Positions 24,885 through 33,046 of a stretch of 64,000 nt of DNA are shown here, piece after piece. The translations under genes were made by a program, and so were the position numbers. The DNA lies in the NCBI RefSeq assembly GCF_021165955.1, contig NZ_CP088952.1:4588001-4652000 (forward strand), given 5' to 3'. The notes under the pieces are model-generated. The model made no database searches and was not told the DNA's origin. It was given only the letters and a program-made list of their open reading frames with translations. The stretch's first letter is position 1; every line of letters starts with the position of its first letter. This DNA comes from Massilia endophytica. Its GTDB lineage: Bacteria > Pseudomonadota > Gammaproteobacteria > Burkholderiales > Burkholderiaceae_D.

Positions 24885-25355
24885 TCAACCGAACTTCCTA
24901 CGAGCAAGCGCAGACTCTTCTAAGTCATAGGTGAAATCAAACACCACTTGCACTGGAACCTGCGGCTGACGATTTTCGTTATAACTGTCCACATCGTTTT
25001 TGAGCTGTTTGCAATCACCTAAAATCTGTTGTCGGCGCTGTTGAAACGCGAGTTGCATGTGCTGAGGCGAGGCCGTGCGAATGTCGTCCCACAGAACGAG
25101 TTGCTCAGTACCTTCAACATAGGTAGCAGCGTGCTTGGTTCTTACGCGGCGCCCTTGTGCATCACGAACGTACTCATCTCGAAGGGCGCGTGAGAGTTCC
25201 TCCGCACACTGACTGACCACTGCCGATGGATGAGGTGCCCACTTGCCAACTCTTATCGCCCAGCTTGCGACCTCGCGCGTAGTGGCGGGCCATTTTTGAC
25301 CAGCCTCTTGATAAAGCTGAACAAGTTGTTGCAGTCTCTCATTCTTCGTCGCCAT
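24885..25355 (-). CDS. Conserved protein of unknown function
   Basis: A 156-residue soluble protein with no motif I can name. The first 80 residues (WPATTREVASWAIRVGKW, SQCAEELSRALRDEYVRD) look helical and could form a winged-helix-like domain. A Gln/Arg-rich helix FQQRRQQILGDCKQL follows, and the end is VQVVFDFTYDLEES. It starts 12 bp after the HigA-ImmA stop, so it should be co-transcribed with it. It seems to be a recurrent companion of such XRE-metallopeptidase genes, but I cannot verify that here. Confidence 0.65.
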   Translation of the reverse strand: MATKNERLQQLVQLYQEAGQKWPATTREVASWAIRVGKWAPHPSAVVSQCAEELSRALRDEYVRDAQGRRVRTKHAATYVEGTEQLVLWDDIRTASPQHMQLAFQQRRQQILGDCKQLKNDVDSYNENRQPQVPVQVVFDFTYDLEESALARRKFG

Positions 25356-25367
25356 AGCTCCTCCAAA

Positions 25368-26489
25368 TCAATTACTACTTAGATCTAACATCCTTCCAAA
25401 GCCATCAGTTAGCGCGGTTGAAGTCACAAAGTCTCTAATCTTCTCCAACTTCTTCCTATGGAAACTCCAAGGTAAAAGGCCTCGATTTTGGAGCTGGCCG
25501 ACCACTATCCCTGGATGCACTCGCATCCGAAGAGCAAATCCATTGATCGATTCATCGCTAAACATTGGGCTCACTCGCGCTATAAAACCCTCGAACTCTT
25601 TACTTGGAACAAGAGTTTCAGCAGCAGCATCATTCGCCCTAATCTCATTCGCTGGCTTCTCATCGTTGCTTTGAATATCCACATCCAAAATAGGATGCGA
25701 CATCCCTTCTTTGTGCAAGACATGGTCGAGTTCATGGAATAGGGTGTGCCAAAAATTGTCCACCCTATCGAACCTAAGCGACATAGCTATGACTGGACTC
25801 TTATCTATCCAAAAACATGCACCGTCGATTTTGCAACCAGGCAAACTCTCCACAACAATGAAGCGGATACCATATCTGTTTAGAATGGAAGCAACTGATC
25901 TTGCACCATCTACGTACTCGACAAGCTCACGTAGCTCTTCAATAGCACCTTTGAGCTTAGACTCTGAGTACTTTTGAGCAGGAGCAGCCTTCGCTAGTTG
26001 TTTAGCTCGCGATAGCCAAGCAAGTTGCAAAATTGACGTGTCGTCATAGGATTTTTTTTTCGCAGCGTGGAGAAATTCTGGCTGCTCATCAATAGATGAT
26101 ATACCAAAAAACGAAAGCACTTGACTCTCTAAGAGTTCAATATTCTTCGTAGACTCAATCCAACCACGCTTTACCATCTCTCGGACAGGGAAAAGCCCAT
26201 GCAGCTTTGCCTTCTTAGCGATTGACTCTTCCCCATACGAACGAACCTTAGAAAGCTGATATTGGCTCTCCAAATTCATCCAAAGTTCAGGGCCGGTTTC
26301 AAGAGCCTGTCCAAGTGCAATAGCAGTCTCAGGAGTAACCGTTCTCTTCCCACCGATTACTTCGCTCACCAGACGGGCATCTTTACCAATGATCTCGGCA
26401 AACTCGGCTTGCGTCCACCCCCTCGCTTCCAGTTCCTCCCGAAGAAATTCTCCTGGAGGAAATACCTCAGCAGCGACTCGTGCTCCCAT
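25368..26489 (-). CDS. HigA-type antitoxin fused to ImmA/IrrE metallopeptidase
   Basis: A 373-residue two-domain protein. Residues 10-75 are a HigA-like XRE helix-turn-helix (PPGEFLREELEARGWTQAEF, then ARLVSEVIGGKRTVTPETA). From about residue 190 there is an ImmA/IrrE zinc peptidase domain with HTLFHELDHVLH, giving HELDH at 252-256, and a third-ligand region DAAAETLVPSKEF. It follows the HigB-like toxin gene by 14 bp. The start at 26489 opens the HTH domain. Likely role: represses the operon and neutralises the toxin, with the peptidase domain perhaps cleaving a regulator on a stress or phage signal. The last part is inference. Confidence 0.85.
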   Translation of the reverse strand: MGARVAAEVFPPGEFLREELEARGWTQAEFAEIIGKDARLVSEVIGGKRTVTPETAIALGQALETGPELWMNLESQYQLSKVRSYGEESIAKKAKLHGLFPVREMVKRGWIESTKNIELLESQVLSFFGISSIDEQPEFLHAAKKKSYDDTSILQLAWLSRAKQLAKAAPAQKYSESKLKGAIEELRELVEYVDGARSVASILNRYGIRFIVVESLPGCKIDGACFWIDKSPVIAMSLRFDRVDNFWHTLFHELDHVLHKEGMSHPILDVDIQSNDEKPANEIRANDAAAETLVPSKEFEGFIARVSPMFSDESINGFALRMRVHPGIVVGQLQNRGLLPWSFHRKKLEKIRDFVTSTALTDGFGRMLDLSSN

Positions 26490-26503
26490 AACAATCTCCA
26501 AAT

Positions 26504-26800
26504 TCAGTGATAATCTTCGATAGAAATGATCCAGACGGCCTTGCCATCGTCGCGTTCTACTAACTTCAAAATCAAGCGCCATTGATCATTCAGCCGCATC
26601 GAGTACTCTCCGGCACGGTTGCCCTTCAGCTTCTCAAAATGCAACGATTTCATCGAATAAAACGCCCGCTCATCCGGGGCAGCACGGATGAGTTGCAGAC
26701 GTTTCCTGTACGCTGTAACGATGGGTCTAGCGAATCCTCCAGTGAAGGTGAGATCCGTCTCAAGACGATCGTACGTTTCATCCTTAAAGTCGATATCCAT
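26504..26800 (-). CDS. HigB-like toxin (RelE superfamily mRNA interferase)
   Basis: A 98-residue RelE-fold protein. The family segment SLHFEKLKGNRAGEYSMRLNDQWRLIL (positions 50-76) is unmistakable for HigB toxins, which cut mRNA on the ribosome. Toxin-first gene order is the HigBA norm, and the antitoxin-like gene follows 14 bp later. A palindrome begins 3 bp upstream of the start, where operon autoregulation would act. Confidence 0.85.
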   Translation of the reverse strand: MDIDFKDETYDRLETDLTFTGGFARPIVTAYRKRLQLIRAAPDERAFYSMKSLHFEKLKGNRAGEYSMRLNDQWRLILKLVERDDGKAVWIISIEDYH

Positions 26801-26802
26801 CC

Positions 26803-26820
26803 ACTGTATATAATATCAGT
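26803..26820. promoter_or_regulatory. Candidate higBA operator/promoter
   Basis: The 18-bp ACTGTATATAATATCAGT has perfect ACTG/CAGT ends and an AT-only core and includes TATAAT-like sequence. It begins 3 bp upstream of the HigB start. Its position and symmetry fit an operator for the HigA-like HTH protein combined with a -10 element. Confidence 0.5.
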
Positions 26821-27286
26821 ATTTCGTGATTTTTCCAACTTTACGCTTTGTGTAAAGATGTATGGATCGACAGGTTACAACAGCCATGTGATCTTTGCAA
26901 CTTAAATGGGGAAATGGGCATGAAAGTGGATAGCGCCACGTACCAGCCCTGTCGGTCAAGAGCAAAGATGAGCACCAGACTCATGCGCACTTTACGTGGG
27001 CGGCCACGACGCTTGTCTTCGAATACGGTAGAAGTGTGCTAGGTGGATGGAACCGACAAGGACTCTGAACACATACGAGGCGAAGAAGGCAGCGATACCC
27101 TCAGCATGCCAAAGGAAACGCTTAGCCCCAAGGAGGCGTCAGATCGGAGGCAGAGCTGATGGATTGCGAGATGCATCCCTGCTTGCTGATGACTTGTGCA
27201 TCAGCACCGCTAACTGTTCGACCGACACCAGCTCCAACTCAAAGGAGAACTTGACCTCAACCTCCCCCTTCATAAATTTCCGAGTT
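26821..27286. other. Island stretch without a confident gene
   Basis: About 470 bp with short frames only. There is an inverted repeat TTTAC...GTAAA near 26840-26857. None of the small frames resembles a known family. It may be the remains of a deleted island gene. Confidence 0.5.
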
Positions 27287-27767
27287 AACAATCTCTCGAT
27301 TCTGGCTCGACTGATAGCGGTCATCAGGGCTGTCACAGATAAACCACGAAGACTCAAGGCGCTAGAGACCACTACAGGAATCTCTGGCGCCACGTGGCGA
27401 ACCTTTTGGAATAGGACGAGTTCGCCGTCAGGAGAAATGATCGTGACTGCCGCAAAGCATTGGCCGCAATACGCCTTTTGGCTCGCCAGTGGGGCAGCTG
27501 AACCGGAGGCATGGCATGTAGCTCTTGCGAGGGCGGACGGTGTAGAAGAGAAGAAGGTGGAACTCGCGGAAACTACGGCGTATTTTGGCTACCAACTATC
27601 CCTGATTGGTGCGCTGCAGCCTCCGGCATTTCCTGCCCTCAAAGGTGCTTGAATGGGTGGATGACGCATGGCAGGAAGAAATCGCTAAAAGAATGCCACT
27701 TGGCCCGCATCTCTACCAGCACCAGTCGGACTCATCGACAGTTAATCTGGTCAGGAGCCTCGCTTGA
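27287..27767 (+). pseudogene. Broken HTH-like island gene
   Basis: In one frame a segment RLKALETTTGISGATWRTFW followed by HWPQYAFWLASGAAEPEAWH resembles small phage/island helix-turn-helix proteins of Burkholderiales. That frame stops at 27652. A second frame, shifted by one base near 27644, carries on with VLEWVDDAWQEEIAKRMPLG and ends at 27767, so a one-base insertion may have split a single gene. No good start codon is visible, as the upstream part of the frame lacks coding character. A real short gene ending at 27652 is the alternative. Confidence 0.4.
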
Positions 27768-27934
27768 GTGCTGAATACATGGCGGCTAGGGAGGAGCTTT
27801 TCACCGAAATTAGGCGGAAAAAGCTGGAAAAAACTTGCAACCCTAAGATCGCGGAAAAACCACGCCGCAAGGAAACCAACGCGGCTCATTTTGATACATT
27901 CGTATTGCAAAAATGCGCAAAACAATGCCGTTGG

Positions 27935-28007
27935 TGCGGCTGGCTGGGATCGAACCAGCGACCCTTGGCTTCGGAGGCCAATACTCTATCCACTGAGCTA
28001 CAGCCGC
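27935..28007 (-). tRNA. tRNA-Arg (anticodon CCG)
   Basis: A complete cloverleaf can be folded on the minus strand: acceptor GCGGCTG/CAGCCGC, D arm GCTC/GAGT, anticodon stem TTGGC/GCCAA with loop CTCCGAA (anticodon CCG, reading CGG), T arm GCTGG/CCAGC with TTCGATC. The discriminator is A and the 3' CCA is encoded at 27932-27934. The gene is 73 nt without CCA. Its 3' end abuts the genomic island, as expected for an integration target. Confidence 0.95.
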
Positions 28008-28115
28008 ACGGGGGTATGTCGGAAGAGACACGAAGGATACCGGGTTTCGTGGAAACCGTCCATGGAAAGTGTCTCTTCGCCAGCATATTGCATTCCCCGC
28101 AAGGGGTTTTCCGTC

Positions 28116-28121
28116 TATAAT
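28116..28121 (+). promoter_or_regulatory. -10 element upstream of cytochrome c gene
   Basis: A perfect TATAAT lies 86 bp before the cytochrome start in an intergenic region. A TTGCAT at 28088 is too far for a standard spacer, so the -35 is unclear. Confidence 0.45.
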
Positions 28122-28207
28122 CGCGGGTTTGGCGAGGGTTGCTTGCTATTGGTGCAAAAAAGCTAACGCCAAGGGTCACCAGCTTCGGAAACTGTACTAA
28201 GGAAATC

Positions 28208-28759
28208 ATGAGCGACGCACACCACGAACACGAATCCGCCATCAGAACGCCTAAGCAACTCGTTGCTGCCGTAGTTGGCTTCTTTGCCATTACCATTCTC
28301 GGTATTATCCTGCTGGTGCAGTACGTTACCCAGGACAAGCTGACGGGCGCCGGTTCGAACGCGCAGACCGCCGAAGCCGTGGCTGCACGCCTGAAGCCAG
28401 TCGCAGACGAAGGTTTCACCCTGAAGGATGCGAATGCACCGAAAGTGCTGCAGTCCGGCGAAGCGATCTACACCTCCACCTGCCAAGCTTGCCACGGCAC
28501 CGGCGCTGCCGGCGCACCGAAGGTTGGCGACAACGGCGCCTGGGGCAGCCGCCTGGCACAGGGCTACGACACCATCGTGAAACACGCTATCGAAGGTATC
28601 CGCGCAATGCCTGCCAAAGGCGGCAATCCGGATCTGGACGATGTGGAAGTGGCGCGCGCTGTGGTGTACATGGCGAACAAGTCGGGCGGTAAGCTGAAGG
28701 AGCCTGAAGTGCCTGCAGCTCCAGCTGCTGCGGCGCCTGCACCGGAACCTAAGGGCTGA
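28208..28759 (+). CDS. Membrane-anchored c5-type cytochrome
   Basis: A 183-residue class I cytochrome c. An N-terminal transmembrane anchor (residues 19-40) leads to a periplasmic domain with one heme site TCQACHGTG (Cys92, Cys95, His96) and a likely Met axial ligand in GIRAMPAKGG near residue 138. The tail is Ala/Pro-rich. It fits the CycA/c5 family that passes electrons to terminal oxidases. The ATG at 28208 follows an AAGGAAATC ribosome site. A strong bidirectional terminator follows the gene. Confidence 0.9.
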   Translation: MSDAHHEHESAIRTPKQLVAAVVGFFAITILGIILLVQYVTQDKLTGAGSNAQTAEAVAARLKPVADEGFTLKDANAPKVLQSGEAIYTSTCQACHGTGAAGAPKVGDNGAWGSRLAQGYDTIVKHAIEGIRAMPAKGGNPDLDDVEVARAVVYMANKSGGKLKEPEVPAAPAAAAPAPEPKG

Positions 28760-28774
28760 TTCTTCCGGCCTCAT

Positions 28775-28806
28775 AAAAAAACCGCTCGTTTGAGCGGTTT
28801 TTTTTC
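28775..28806. terminator. Bidirectional rho-independent terminator
   Basis: ACCGCTC and GAGCGGT form a stem around GTTT, flanked by an A7 run on the left and a T9 run on the right. It terminates the cytochrome gene on the plus strand and can also stop minus-strand transcripts from the M13 operon. Confidence 0.9.
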
Positions 28807-28850
28807 GTCCCTGCCGCCGCCGACTGTGTGCGGTGGCGGACCGGGTTACC

Positions 28851-28878
28851 GGGGACAGACCCCCTGGGGTCTGTCCCC
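28851..28878. repeat. Perfect palindrome with 13-bp arms
   Basis: GGGGACAGACCCC and its exact complement flank a 2-bp centre. It sits between the cytochrome terminator and the M13 peptidase stop. Palindromes of this GGGGTCTGTCCCC type are, from memory, dispersed in Massilia and relatives; I noticed no second copy in this window. Confidence 0.7.
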
Positions 28879-28890
28879 TGCCTTTCGGCA

Positions 28891-30939
28891 TTACCAGATG
28901 ATGACGCGGTCTTTCGGGGACAGGTACATCTTGTCGCCGGGCTTCACGCCGAAGGCGTCGTAGAAGCCTGGCTGGTTGCGCATGGTGCCGTTGGCGCGGT
29001 ACTGGCCAGGCGAGTGCGGGTCGGTCTTGATCTGCTGGATCAGCGCCGGATCGCGCATCTTCATGCGCCATACCTGGGACCAGCCCATGAAGAAGCGCTG
29101 GTCGCCCGTCAGGCCGTCGATCACGGGCGCCTTCTTGCCCTTCAGGGACAGCTTGTAGGCCTTGTACGCCACGGCGAGACCGGAGTTGTCGCCGATGTTC
29201 TCGCCCAGCGTCAGCTCGCCGTTCACGTTGTAGCCTGGCAGCGGGCTGAAGGCGTTGTACTGCGCCACCAGCTGGCCGGTCTTGGCCTTGAAGTTCTTGT
29301 GATCCGCTTCGCTCCACCAGTCGCGCAGGTTGCCGTCGCCGTCGTACTGGGCGCCCTGGTCGTCGAAGCCGTGGCTGATCTCGTGGCCGATCACGCCGCC
29401 GATGGCGCCGTAGTTGACCGCGTCATCCGCCTTTGGATCGAAGAACGGCGGCTGCAGGATGGAGGCCGGGAAGACGATTTCGTTCATCTCCGGGTTGTAG
29501 TAGGCATTCACGGTCTGCGGAGTCATCAGCCACTCGTCGCGGTCGATAGGCTTGCCCAGCTTGTTCACTTCATAGTTGTAGCGGAACTCCGTGGCGCGGC
29601 GCACGTTGCCCAGCAGGTCGTCGCGCTTGACGGTCATGGAAGAATAGTCGCGCCACTTGTTCGGATAGCCGATCTTGGTGGTGAACTTGGCCAGCTTGGC
29701 CTGGGCTTCCTTCTTGGTGGCAGGGGTCATCCACTCCAGCGTGTTGATGCTTTGCTTGAAGGCGGCCAGCAGGTTCTTCACCAGCACGTCCATGCGCGCC
29801 TTGTATTCCGGCGGGAAGTACTGCTCGACATAGACCTTGCCGATGCTTTCGCCCAGCGCCGCTTCGGTGGCGCTCACGCCGCGCTTCCAGCGTGGACGCA
29901 TCTCGGTCACGCCGCTCAGGGTCTTGCCGTAGAAGTCGAAGTTCGTTTCGACGAACTGCTTGGACATGTATGGCGCTGCGCTGCGCACCAGCTGCCACTG
30001 GAAGTAGGCCTTCAGCGTTTCCAGCGGCGTATCCGCCAGAACCTTGTCCAGCGCCTGGAAGTAGGTCGGCTGGCCGACAATGACGTAATCGACCTTGCCC
30101 GCCAGGCCGGTGGCGGCCAGGTAGCCGTTCCAGTCGTAGCCCGGCATCATGGCAGGCAGCTTGGCCAGCTCGTACTTGTTGTAGGCCTTGACGGGGTCGC
30201 GCAGTTCAACCTTGGTCCACTGGATCTTCGCGATCTCGGTTTCGAAGGCGACGATGGCTTTCGCGTTGGCGGTGGCGTTAGCATCGCCCGCCAGCGCCAG
30301 CATCTTGGCGATGTTGACTTCGTACTTGGCCAGCGCGTCGGCCAGCTTCGCGTCGTCCTTCTTCAGGTAGTAGTCGCGGTCCGGCAGACCGAGGCCGCTC
30401 TGGCCGAAGTCGGCCACGTATTTGGTGGAATCCTTGTTGTCCTGGTGGACGCCGAAATCGATCGGTGCGCTGATGCCCACGCGGTTCATGTAGGCGATGA
30501 GCGCGGGCAGTTCCTTCTTGTCCTTCAGCGCCGCGATGCGGGCCTGGTCGGCCTGGATCGGCGCAACGCCCAGCTGCTCGAGGCGCGCTTCATCCATGAA
30601 GGCGGCGTAGAAGTCGCCGATGCGCTGCTTGTCCGCATTGCCGCTTGCGTTCGCGGCGGCATTCTCGATGATGGCGCGCAGCTGCGGCTGGATATCGTCA
30701 TGCAGCTTGGCGAAGGAGCCCCAGCTTGCCTTGTCCGCAGGGATCTCGGTCGTGGCCAGCCACTTGCCGTTGGTGTGGACGAAGAAGTCGTCCTGCGCGC
30801 GCACGGCCGGGTCGATGTATTCGACGGCGATGCCGGAGGTGGGCTTGGATGGCTTGACGGACTTTTCGGCCGCGCCGGCCATACCGGATACGCTGGCCAG
30901 CAGGGCCAGCGTCAGGGCACTGAGCAGATGTCGTTTCAA
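28891..30939 (-). CDS. M13-family zinc metallopeptidase (PepO/neprilysin type), copy 1
   Basis: A 682-residue exported endopeptidase. A signal peptide ending near GAA is followed by the M13 N-terminal helical domain. The catalytic part has NAYYNPEMNEIVFPA, VIGHEISHGFDDQG (HEISH at 519-523) and LGENIGDNSG (Glu580 as third zinc ligand), and the protein ends with the family's YLSPKDRVIIW tail. I chose the TTG at 30939, which has GAGG 6 bases upstream, over the ATG at 30975 that lies in poor context. It is the third gene after a TonB-dependent receptor and copy 2, whose tail is almost identical, so it arose by tandem duplication. It probably degrades imported or envelope peptides. Confidence 0.9.
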   Translation of the reverse strand: MKRHLLSALTLALLASVSGMAGAAEKSVKPSKPTSGIAVEYIDPAVRAQDDFFVHTNGKWLATTEIPADKASWGSFAKLHDDIQPQLRAIIENAAANASGNADKQRIGDFYAAFMDEARLEQLGVAPIQADQARIAALKDKKELPALIAYMNRVGISAPIDFGVHQDNKDSTKYVADFGQSGLGLPDRDYYLKKDDAKLADALAKYEVNIAKMLALAGDANATANAKAIVAFETEIAKIQWTKVELRDPVKAYNKYELAKLPAMMPGYDWNGYLAATGLAGKVDYVIVGQPTYFQALDKVLADTPLETLKAYFQWQLVRSAAPYMSKQFVETNFDFYGKTLSGVTEMRPRWKRGVSATEAALGESIGKVYVEQYFPPEYKARMDVLVKNLLAAFKQSINTLEWMTPATKKEAQAKLAKFTTKIGYPNKWRDYSSMTVKRDDLLGNVRRATEFRYNYEVNKLGKPIDRDEWLMTPQTVNAYYNPEMNEIVFPASILQPPFFDPKADDAVNYGAIGGVIGHEISHGFDDQGAQYDGDGNLRDWWSEADHKNFKAKTGQLVAQYNAFSPLPGYNVNGELTLGENIGDNSGLAVAYKAYKLSLKGKKAPVIDGLTGDQRFFMGWSQVWRMKMRDPALIQQIKTDPHSPGQYRANGTMRNQPGFYDAFGVKPGDKMYLSPKDRVIIW

Positions 30940-31017
30940 AGTATTCCTCTCATGGAGTTTTGTTTTCAAATGCAAAACGCCCGGTCTTGTAGCCGGGCGC
31001 CCTACTCTAGCACATCG

Positions 31018-33033
31018 TTACCAGATGATTACCCGGTCTTCAGGCTTGAGATACAGCTTGTCGCCTTCCTTCACGCCGAAGGCTTCGTAGAAGCCCGGCT
31101 GGTTCACCACCGTGCCGTTGGCACGGAACTGGCCCGGCGAGTGCGGGTCCGTTTTCACCTGCTGCAGCTGCGCTTCCGGACGCATCTTCGTGCGCCACAC
31201 CTGGCCGAAGCCCATGTAGAAGCGCTGCTCGCCGGTGAGCTTGTCGATGACCGGCGCAGGCTGGCCGTTCAGCGAAATCTTGTAGGCCTTGTAGGCGATG
31301 GCAAGGCCGGAATTGTCGGCGATGTTCTCGCCCAGGGTCAGCTTGCCGTTCACGTAGTAGCCGGGCAGCGGGCTGTAGCCGTCATACTGCTTGACCAGCG
31401 CATCCGCCTTGGCCTTGAAGTTGGCGCGGTCGGCGTCCGTCCACCAGTTGCGCAGGTTGCCGTCGCCATCGGACTGGCTGCCCGAATCGTCGAAGCCGTG
31501 GCTGATCTCGTGGCCGATCACGGCGCCAATGGCGCCGTAGTTCACCGCGTCGTCCGCGCGCGCGTCGAAGAACGGCGGCTGCAGGATGGCGGCCGGGAAC
31601 ACGATTTCGTTCGCAGTTGGGCGGTAGTAGGCGTTCACAGTCTGCGGCGTCATGCCCCATTCCGTACGGTCGATTGGCCTGCCCAGCTTGTTGATGTTGC
31701 GGTTGTAGTTGAAATTGGCCGCGCGGTGCACATTGCCCATCAGGTCACCGGCGCTGAACTGCAGCGCTGTGTAGTCGCGCCACTTGTCCGGATAGCCGAT
31801 CTTCGGCGTGAACTTGGCCAGTTTGGCCTGCGCCTGCTCCTTGGTCTCTGGGCTCATCCAGTCCAGGGAATCGATGCTCTGCTTGTAGGCCGCGAGCAGG
31901 TTCTGCACCAGCTTCTGCATGCGCTCCTTGCGGTCGGCCGGGAAGTGCCTGGCCACATACAGCTTGCCCAGGCCTTCGCCGATGGAAGCCTCCACCAGCT
32001 GCACGCCGCGCTTCCAGCGCGGGGGCTGCTTCTGCACACCAGCCAGCACCTGGTCGTAGAAGGCGAAGTGCGCTTCGGCGAAAGGCTTGGACAGGTATGG
32101 CGAGGCGTCGCGCAGCAGCTGCCAGCTGAAGTAGGCCTTCCAGGTGGCCAGGTCCGTATCCTGCGCGATCTTGTCGAAGCCCGCCAGGTAGCTGGGCTGC
32201 ATCACGATCACGTAATCGGTCTTGGTGGCCACGCCTGCTTCGGACAGGGCCTGCTTCCAGTCGTAGTTCGGGGCGATATCGCCCATTTTCGCAATCGGCG
32301 TCTTGTTATAGCGTTTGACGGGGTCGCGGTTCTCCACGCGCGTCCACTGCACTTCCGCCAGCTTCGTTTCCAGCGCCACGATGGCCTTGGCCTGGGCCGC
32401 GCCATCCTTGAAGCCAGCCAGCTCCAGGATCTTCGCCACGTGCAGCTCATACTTGGCGAGGGCGTCCGCCATCTTGGCGTCGTCCTTCTTCAGGTAGTAG
32501 TCGCGGTCCGGCAGACCGAGGCCGCCCTGGCTCATGTAGGCGGCGTACTTCGTCGACTCGCGCGCGTCCTGCGACACGCCGATCGAGTACGGCACTGGCA
32601 CGCCGATGCGGTTCAGATGCGCGATCATGCCCGGCAGGGCCTTCTTGTCCTTCATCGCACGGATGCGGCCCAGCTCACCGGACAGCGGCTTCACGCCCTG
32701 CGTTTCCAGCCTGGCTTCGTCCATGAAACTCGCATACAGCGCCGCGATCTTCTTCTCCTCCACATTCAGGTCCTTGCGGGCCTGCAGGCCTTCGATGATG
32801 CTGCGCAGCTGCGCCAGCGCATCGTCGCGCAGCTGGTTGAAGGAGCCCCAGCGCGACTGGTCCGCCGGAATCTCGGTCGATTCCAGCCATTTACCATTCA
32901 GGTGGGTGAAGAAGTCGTCCTGCGGACGCACCTTCGCGTCGATGTACTGCGTATCGACGCCGGAGATGGCCGGCGTATCGGCCGCGTGGGCAAACGCTGC
33001 GGCCAGGCTGAGAGCGAGCAGGGTGTATTTCAT
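31018..33033 (-). CDS. M13-family zinc metallopeptidase, copy 2
   Basis: A 671-residue paralogue of the downstream gene, with signal peptide cleaved near AHAAD. HEISHGFDD gives the zinc His pair at 508-512 and LGENIADNSG gives Glu569. Spacing from the zinc motif to the C-terminus is identical to copy 1 (159 residues). It starts 13 bp after the TonB receptor stop, indicating co-transcription. Substrate unknown; a periplasmic peptide is likely. Confidence 0.9.
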   Translation of the reverse strand: MKYTLLALSLAAAFAHAADTPAISGVDTQYIDAKVRPQDDFFTHLNGKWLESTEIPADQSRWGSFNQLRDDALAQLRSIIEGLQARKDLNVEEKKIAALYASFMDEARLETQGVKPLSGELGRIRAMKDKKALPGMIAHLNRIGVPVPYSIGVSQDARESTKYAAYMSQGGLGLPDRDYYLKKDDAKMADALAKYELHVAKILELAGFKDGAAQAKAIVALETKLAEVQWTRVENRDPVKRYNKTPIAKMGDIAPNYDWKQALSEAGVATKTDYVIVMQPSYLAGFDKIAQDTDLATWKAYFSWQLLRDASPYLSKPFAEAHFAFYDQVLAGVQKQPPRWKRGVQLVEASIGEGLGKLYVARHFPADRKERMQKLVQNLLAAYKQSIDSLDWMSPETKEQAQAKLAKFTPKIGYPDKWRDYTALQFSAGDLMGNVHRAANFNYNRNINKLGRPIDRTEWGMTPQTVNAYYRPTANEIVFPAAILQPPFFDARADDAVNYGAIGAVIGHEISHGFDDSGSQSDGDGNLRNWWTDADRANFKAKADALVKQYDGYSPLPGYYVNGKLTLGENIADNSGLAIAYKAYKISLNGQPAPVIDKLTGEQRFYMGFGQVWRTKMRPEAQLQQVKTDPHSPGQFRANGTVVNQPGFYEAFGVKEGDKLYLKPEDRVIIW

Positions 33034-33046
33034 GCTGTCCTTACGA

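Larger units (their letters stand above)
23575..27934. mobile_element. Degenerate genomic island next to tRNA-Arg(CCG)
   Basis: Base composition drops sharply compared with both flanks over this stretch, starting within the oxidoreductase 3' end and stopping at the 3' end of the tRNA gene. It contains a tyrosine-recombinase fragment, a toxin-antitoxin-like operon, genes of unknown function and broken reading frames, all typical of an island. Integration at the tRNA 3' end is the usual mode for such elements, and the tRNA 3' end does face the island. I did not find the expected second copy of the tRNA end at the left boundary, so the limits are approximate. Confidence 0.7.

Noticed and set aside
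26840..26857. TTTAC...GTAAA inverted repeat in the island
   Set aside because: The arms are only 5 bp and no gene or promoter is tied to it; chance is sufficient in AT-rich DNA.
27764..28166. Two short plus-strand frames running through the tRNA-Arg gene
   Set aside because: Their translation of the tRNA region (WLGSNQRPLASEA-like) is the usual artefact of reading a tRNA gene as protein.
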